From: JALCLA01 sp965653565
Lineage (GTDB): Bacteria > Pseudomonadota > Gammaproteobacteria > Xanthomonadales > Xanthomonadaceae
Direction of reading: 5' to 3'
Assembly (NCBI GenBank): GCA_965653565.1
Contig: CBFHAI010000076.1
Location: 1-17,855, forward strand
Length of the DNA stretch: 17,855 nt
The position numbers and the translations under genes were made by a program. Below, in pieces: positions 15,848-17,855 of this stretch; positions within the stretch are counted from its first letter, which is position 1, and the number at the start of each line of letters is the position of its first letter. The notes under the pieces are model-generated. The model saw only the letters and a list, made by a program, of their open reading frames with translations. It did not search any database and was not told the origin of the DNA.

Positions 15848-17855
15848 GTGGTCACTACTTCGACGAGGGAGTTGGCGGCGCGACTCACGAAATACTGCGC
15901 CGCAGCTGTGATGCTTTACGGAGTCTGTGCGGTCTCTGTGGCTGCCCCGCCACAGGCGAAGCCTGACGCCTATATCGCTCGGCAGGGCACTGTTTTATCC
16001 GTGCCTGTGCCCGGAGTGTTGGCAAACGATAGCGACCCAGACGGAAATTCGCTGGTTCCGTTCGTCGCTGGCACCCCGGCCCACGGCACCCTGGTGCTCA
16101 CTCCATCCGGCGCTTTCACCTATGAAGCGCAACCTGGTTATTTGGGGCCCGACACCTTTACCTATGGCCTCAACGACGGCGAGGCCACGGTATTCGCGCA
16201 AGTGTCGATAGAGGTCGCGCCTGTCGGAATAGGGAGCCCGCCGGTCACGGCGCCCGACACTTACGGATTGCGCGCCGGTGCGACGCTTCAGGAAAACGTG
16301 CTGGCCAATGACTTCGACCCGGAAGGCGATGTGATGCAGGCACGCCTTCTTTCAGGCTCGGCACACCTCGACGATCATGGAAACCTGACCTTCAAGTTCC
16401 CTGGTGCTTTCACGGCTACTGCCACACTTCAATATGAAGTCGGCGATGGGGCTTCGTGGGCGCCTGCGGAAAACATTGTCGTAAAAGTGTTGGCGAAGGG
16501 CTCTGGCCAGCCGCCCAACGCCGCTGCCGATCACTACGTCAAATTTGTAGACTGGAAACCTCTTAAAGTGGATTCGCCCGGCCTGCTGGCGAACGACACC
16601 GACCTTGAAGGCGACGGACTGCTTGCCACCGCCGGAGTGGGGCCGGCTAACGGATCGGTCGAAGTCGATTCGCTGGGTGGATTCGAGTATCTGCCGAATG
16701 CCGGTTTCACCGGCCTGGACACTTTCAAGTATCACGTTTCCGACGGCAATACCAACGTCAGTGCCGATGTCTTCGTCACTGTGGCACCATTGGGTTCCGG
16801 CGCGCCGCCGCAAGCTGTTCGCGACGATTTCGTAACTTACAACGGTGCGACTGTGTTGACGGTCGCTCCTCCTGGTGTGTTGGCGAACGACACCGATTTC
16901 GAAGGCGACACCCTGGCCGCCGTACTCGAAAACAGCACGTCGAACGGAGATGTGTTGCTGACCAGCGCGGGCTATCTGAGGTATGTAGCCGACCCGACGT
17001 TCATTGGCATCGATTCCTTCACCTACCGTGCCACCGACGGCAACTCGACGTCGGCCGTTGCGACTGCCTATATCACCGTCTACCAGAAAGGCGGCGGCTC
17101 GCCTCCGCTGGCAGTGGAAGACTCCTACTGGGCGACCTCCGGGGTGGCGTTGCACAGCGAGGATCTGGGCGTTCTGATCAACGACAGTGACCCCGAAGGC
17201 GACGCGCTCACTGCTGCCGTCTGGAGTGCTCCGGCCGACGGCACGATCTCGCTTTCGGCCACCGGGCATTTCGTCTACACGTCGAACACCGGATTCGTCG
17301 GCACGGACACCTTTTCCTATCGCACTACCGATGGCAGTTCGTGGTCGCAGCCCGCGACGGTCACGATCACGGTCATGGCACCGGGAACAGGTCTGGCGCC
17401 CGTCGCTACTGACGACGTCTACTTGACGACGATGGGCACAGCGCTCTCGATTGGCGCCCCCGGAGTGCTCGTCAATGATAATGATCCCGAAGGAGACACG
17501 ATTGCGGCATGGCTGCGAACCGAGCCGCAACATGGCACGGTCACCATCGCCCCCTTGGGCGGGTTCGTGTACGAGCCCGAGGTTGGATTCAGCGGGTCGG
17601 ACTCGTTCGAGTATCGCATCACTGATGGCAGCACGTGGTCGGCGCCGGCGACGGTCACTGTCGTCGTAATGCCTAAAGGCAGCGGTTCGCCGCCGGCTGT
17701 CGGCTCCGATACTTTCTGGACCACACAAAGTGTTGCGCTTTCGGTGCCTGCCCCCGGCGTACTGGCGAACGACACCGATGCGCAAGGTGATGCGATGACG
17801 GCGTGGCCGTTCTCATCGCCTGCGAACGGCACGCTCTCGCTTTCACCTTCTGGTG
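15848..17855 (+). CDS. Large exported cadherin/Big-like tandem-repeat protein (3' end beyond window)
   Basis: The frame from GTG 15848 is open to the last base (669 codons plus one base), so the gene is incomplete at its 3' end. The product begins with a basic stretch (RELAARLTK), a hydrophobic core (about residues 16-32) and a cleavage site near SVAA, a signal peptide. From residue 39 it consists of tandem domains of about 98 residues, each starting near a DxY/F and carrying PGVLANDTDxEGD, then NGTxxL, FxYxPxxGFxGxDSFxYRxxDG and ATVTVxV, and closing with a Gly/Ser/Pro hinge. These match cadherin-like, Big_9 or tandem-95 domains, often calcium-binding parts of adhesins or surface enzymes. It starts 111 bases after gspE. 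Export by the type II system is possible but inferred. Sampled GC is lower than in gspD. Confidence 0.88.
   Translation, partial: MVTTSTRELAARLTKYCAAAVMLYGVCAVSVAAPPQAKPDAYIARQGTVLSVPVPGVLANDSDPDGNSLVPFVAGTPAHGTLVLTPSGAFTYEAQPGYLGPDTFTYGLNDGEATVFAQVSIEVAPVGIGSPPVTAPDTYGLRAGATLQENVLANDFDPEGDVMQARLLSGSAHLDDHGNLTFKFPGAFTATATLQYEVGDGASWAPAENIVVKVLAKGSGQPPNAAADHYVKFVDWKPLKVDSPGLLANDTDLEGDGLLATAGVGPANGSVEVDSLGGFEYLPNAGFTGLDTFKYHVSDGNTNVSADVFVTVAPLGSGAPPQAVRDDFVTYNGATVLTVAPPGVLANDTDFEGDTLAAVLENSTSNGDVLLTSAGYLRYVADPTFIGIDSFTYRATDGNSTSAVATAYITVYQKGGGSPPLAVEDSYWATSGVALHSEDLGVLINDSDPEGDALTAAVWSAPADGTISLSATGHFVYTSNTGFVGTDTFSYRTTDGSSWSQPATVTITVMAPGTGLAPVATDDVYLTTMGTALSIGAPGVLVNDNDPEGDTIAAWLRTEPQHGTVTIAPLGGFVYEPEVGFSGSDSFEYRITDGSTWSAPATVTVVVMPKGSGSPPAVGSDTFWTTQSVALSVPAPGVLANDTDAQGDAMTAWPFSSPANGTLSLSPSG
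15962..17855 (+). repeat. Tandem protein-level repeats: six complete copies and a partial seventh
   Basis: Repeat starts, taken at the residue before the conserved Asp, fall at about 15962, 16253, 16526, 16820, 17117, 17411 and 17705. Spacings are 97, 91, 98, 99, 98 and 98 codons. Each copy has the ANDxDxxGD acidic motif, except that copy 5 reads IND and copy 6 VND. Each boundary has a flexible linker such as GSGQPP, GSGAPP, GGGSPP or GSGSPP. Copies differ in DNA sequence, so the array is old or diversified rather than recently duplicated. Copy 2 lacks the PG before VLAND, and copy 2 is the shortest (91 codons). Confidence 0.88.

Noticed and set aside
16352..17785. A 477-codon open frame on the minus strand opposite the repeat protein.
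   Set aside because: It is a shadow: its composition is Arg-rich without a recognisable domain, while the + strand frame has a clear signal peptide and regular domain repeats over the same bases.
15962..17855. Regular repeats considered as a CRISPR array or DNA satellite.
   Set aside because: The repeats are about 294 bases long, diverged at DNA level and conserved only as protein domains.

Overview
The window looks like chromosomal DNA of a high-GC gammaproteobacterium of the Xanthomonadales/Lysobacteraceae group (Lysobacter-like). The evidence is the gene order lptM-dapF-DUF484-xerC-hslV-hslU-DUF971, GC-rich codon use (48 G/C in one sampled 60-base line of ubiE), a type II secretion gspC-gspD-gspE group, and short interspersed palindromic repeats of a kind I associate with this family. 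The genus is an inference; no rRNA or tRNA gene is present.

Left part (1-7016). After about 390 bases of gene-free, repeat-rich DNA comes a long leftward gene series. In transcription order it reads: lipoprotein lptM, dapF (lysine and peptidoglycan precursor), a DUF484 protein, xerC (chromosome dimer resolution), hslV and hslU (ATP-dependent protease), an exported NTF2-like protein, a DUF971 protein, and a membrane-anchored Sel1-like protein. ATGA stop/start overlaps join lptM-dapF, dapF-DUF484 and NTF2-DUF971, and DUF484-xerC are 7 bases apart. Two related palindromic elements sit directly after the xerC and hslV stop codons and split the series into segments.

Middle (7016-9035). A compact divergent promoter separates lptM from a rightward two-helix membrane protein. 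That gene converges with an ElaA-type acetyltransferase, which in turn diverges from ubiE (ubiquinone/menaquinone methyltransferase). ubiE and lptM both have a -10-like hexamer exactly six bases before the ATG, suggesting leaderless mRNAs.

Right part (9036-17855). A gene of visibly lower GC encodes an exported thioredoxin-fold protein with a long helical tail. It is followed by gspC, gspD and gspE, tightly packed and probably co-transcribed. GspE has intact ATPase motifs but has lost all four cysteines of the usual zinc module. The next gene is not gspF. It is a large exported protein made of about 98-residue cadherin/Big-like repeats, of which six are complete and a seventh is cut by the window edge. 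Its reading frame is open from the GTG at 15848 to the last base. It also has lower GC than gspCDE, so two compositionally distinct genes flank the secretion genes.

Most of the window is core housekeeping DNA. The parts worth a second look are the gspCDE/repeat-protein arrangement, the cysteine-free GspE, the paired intergenic palindromes and the candidate leaderless promoters. I do not see a clear new defence or mobile system.
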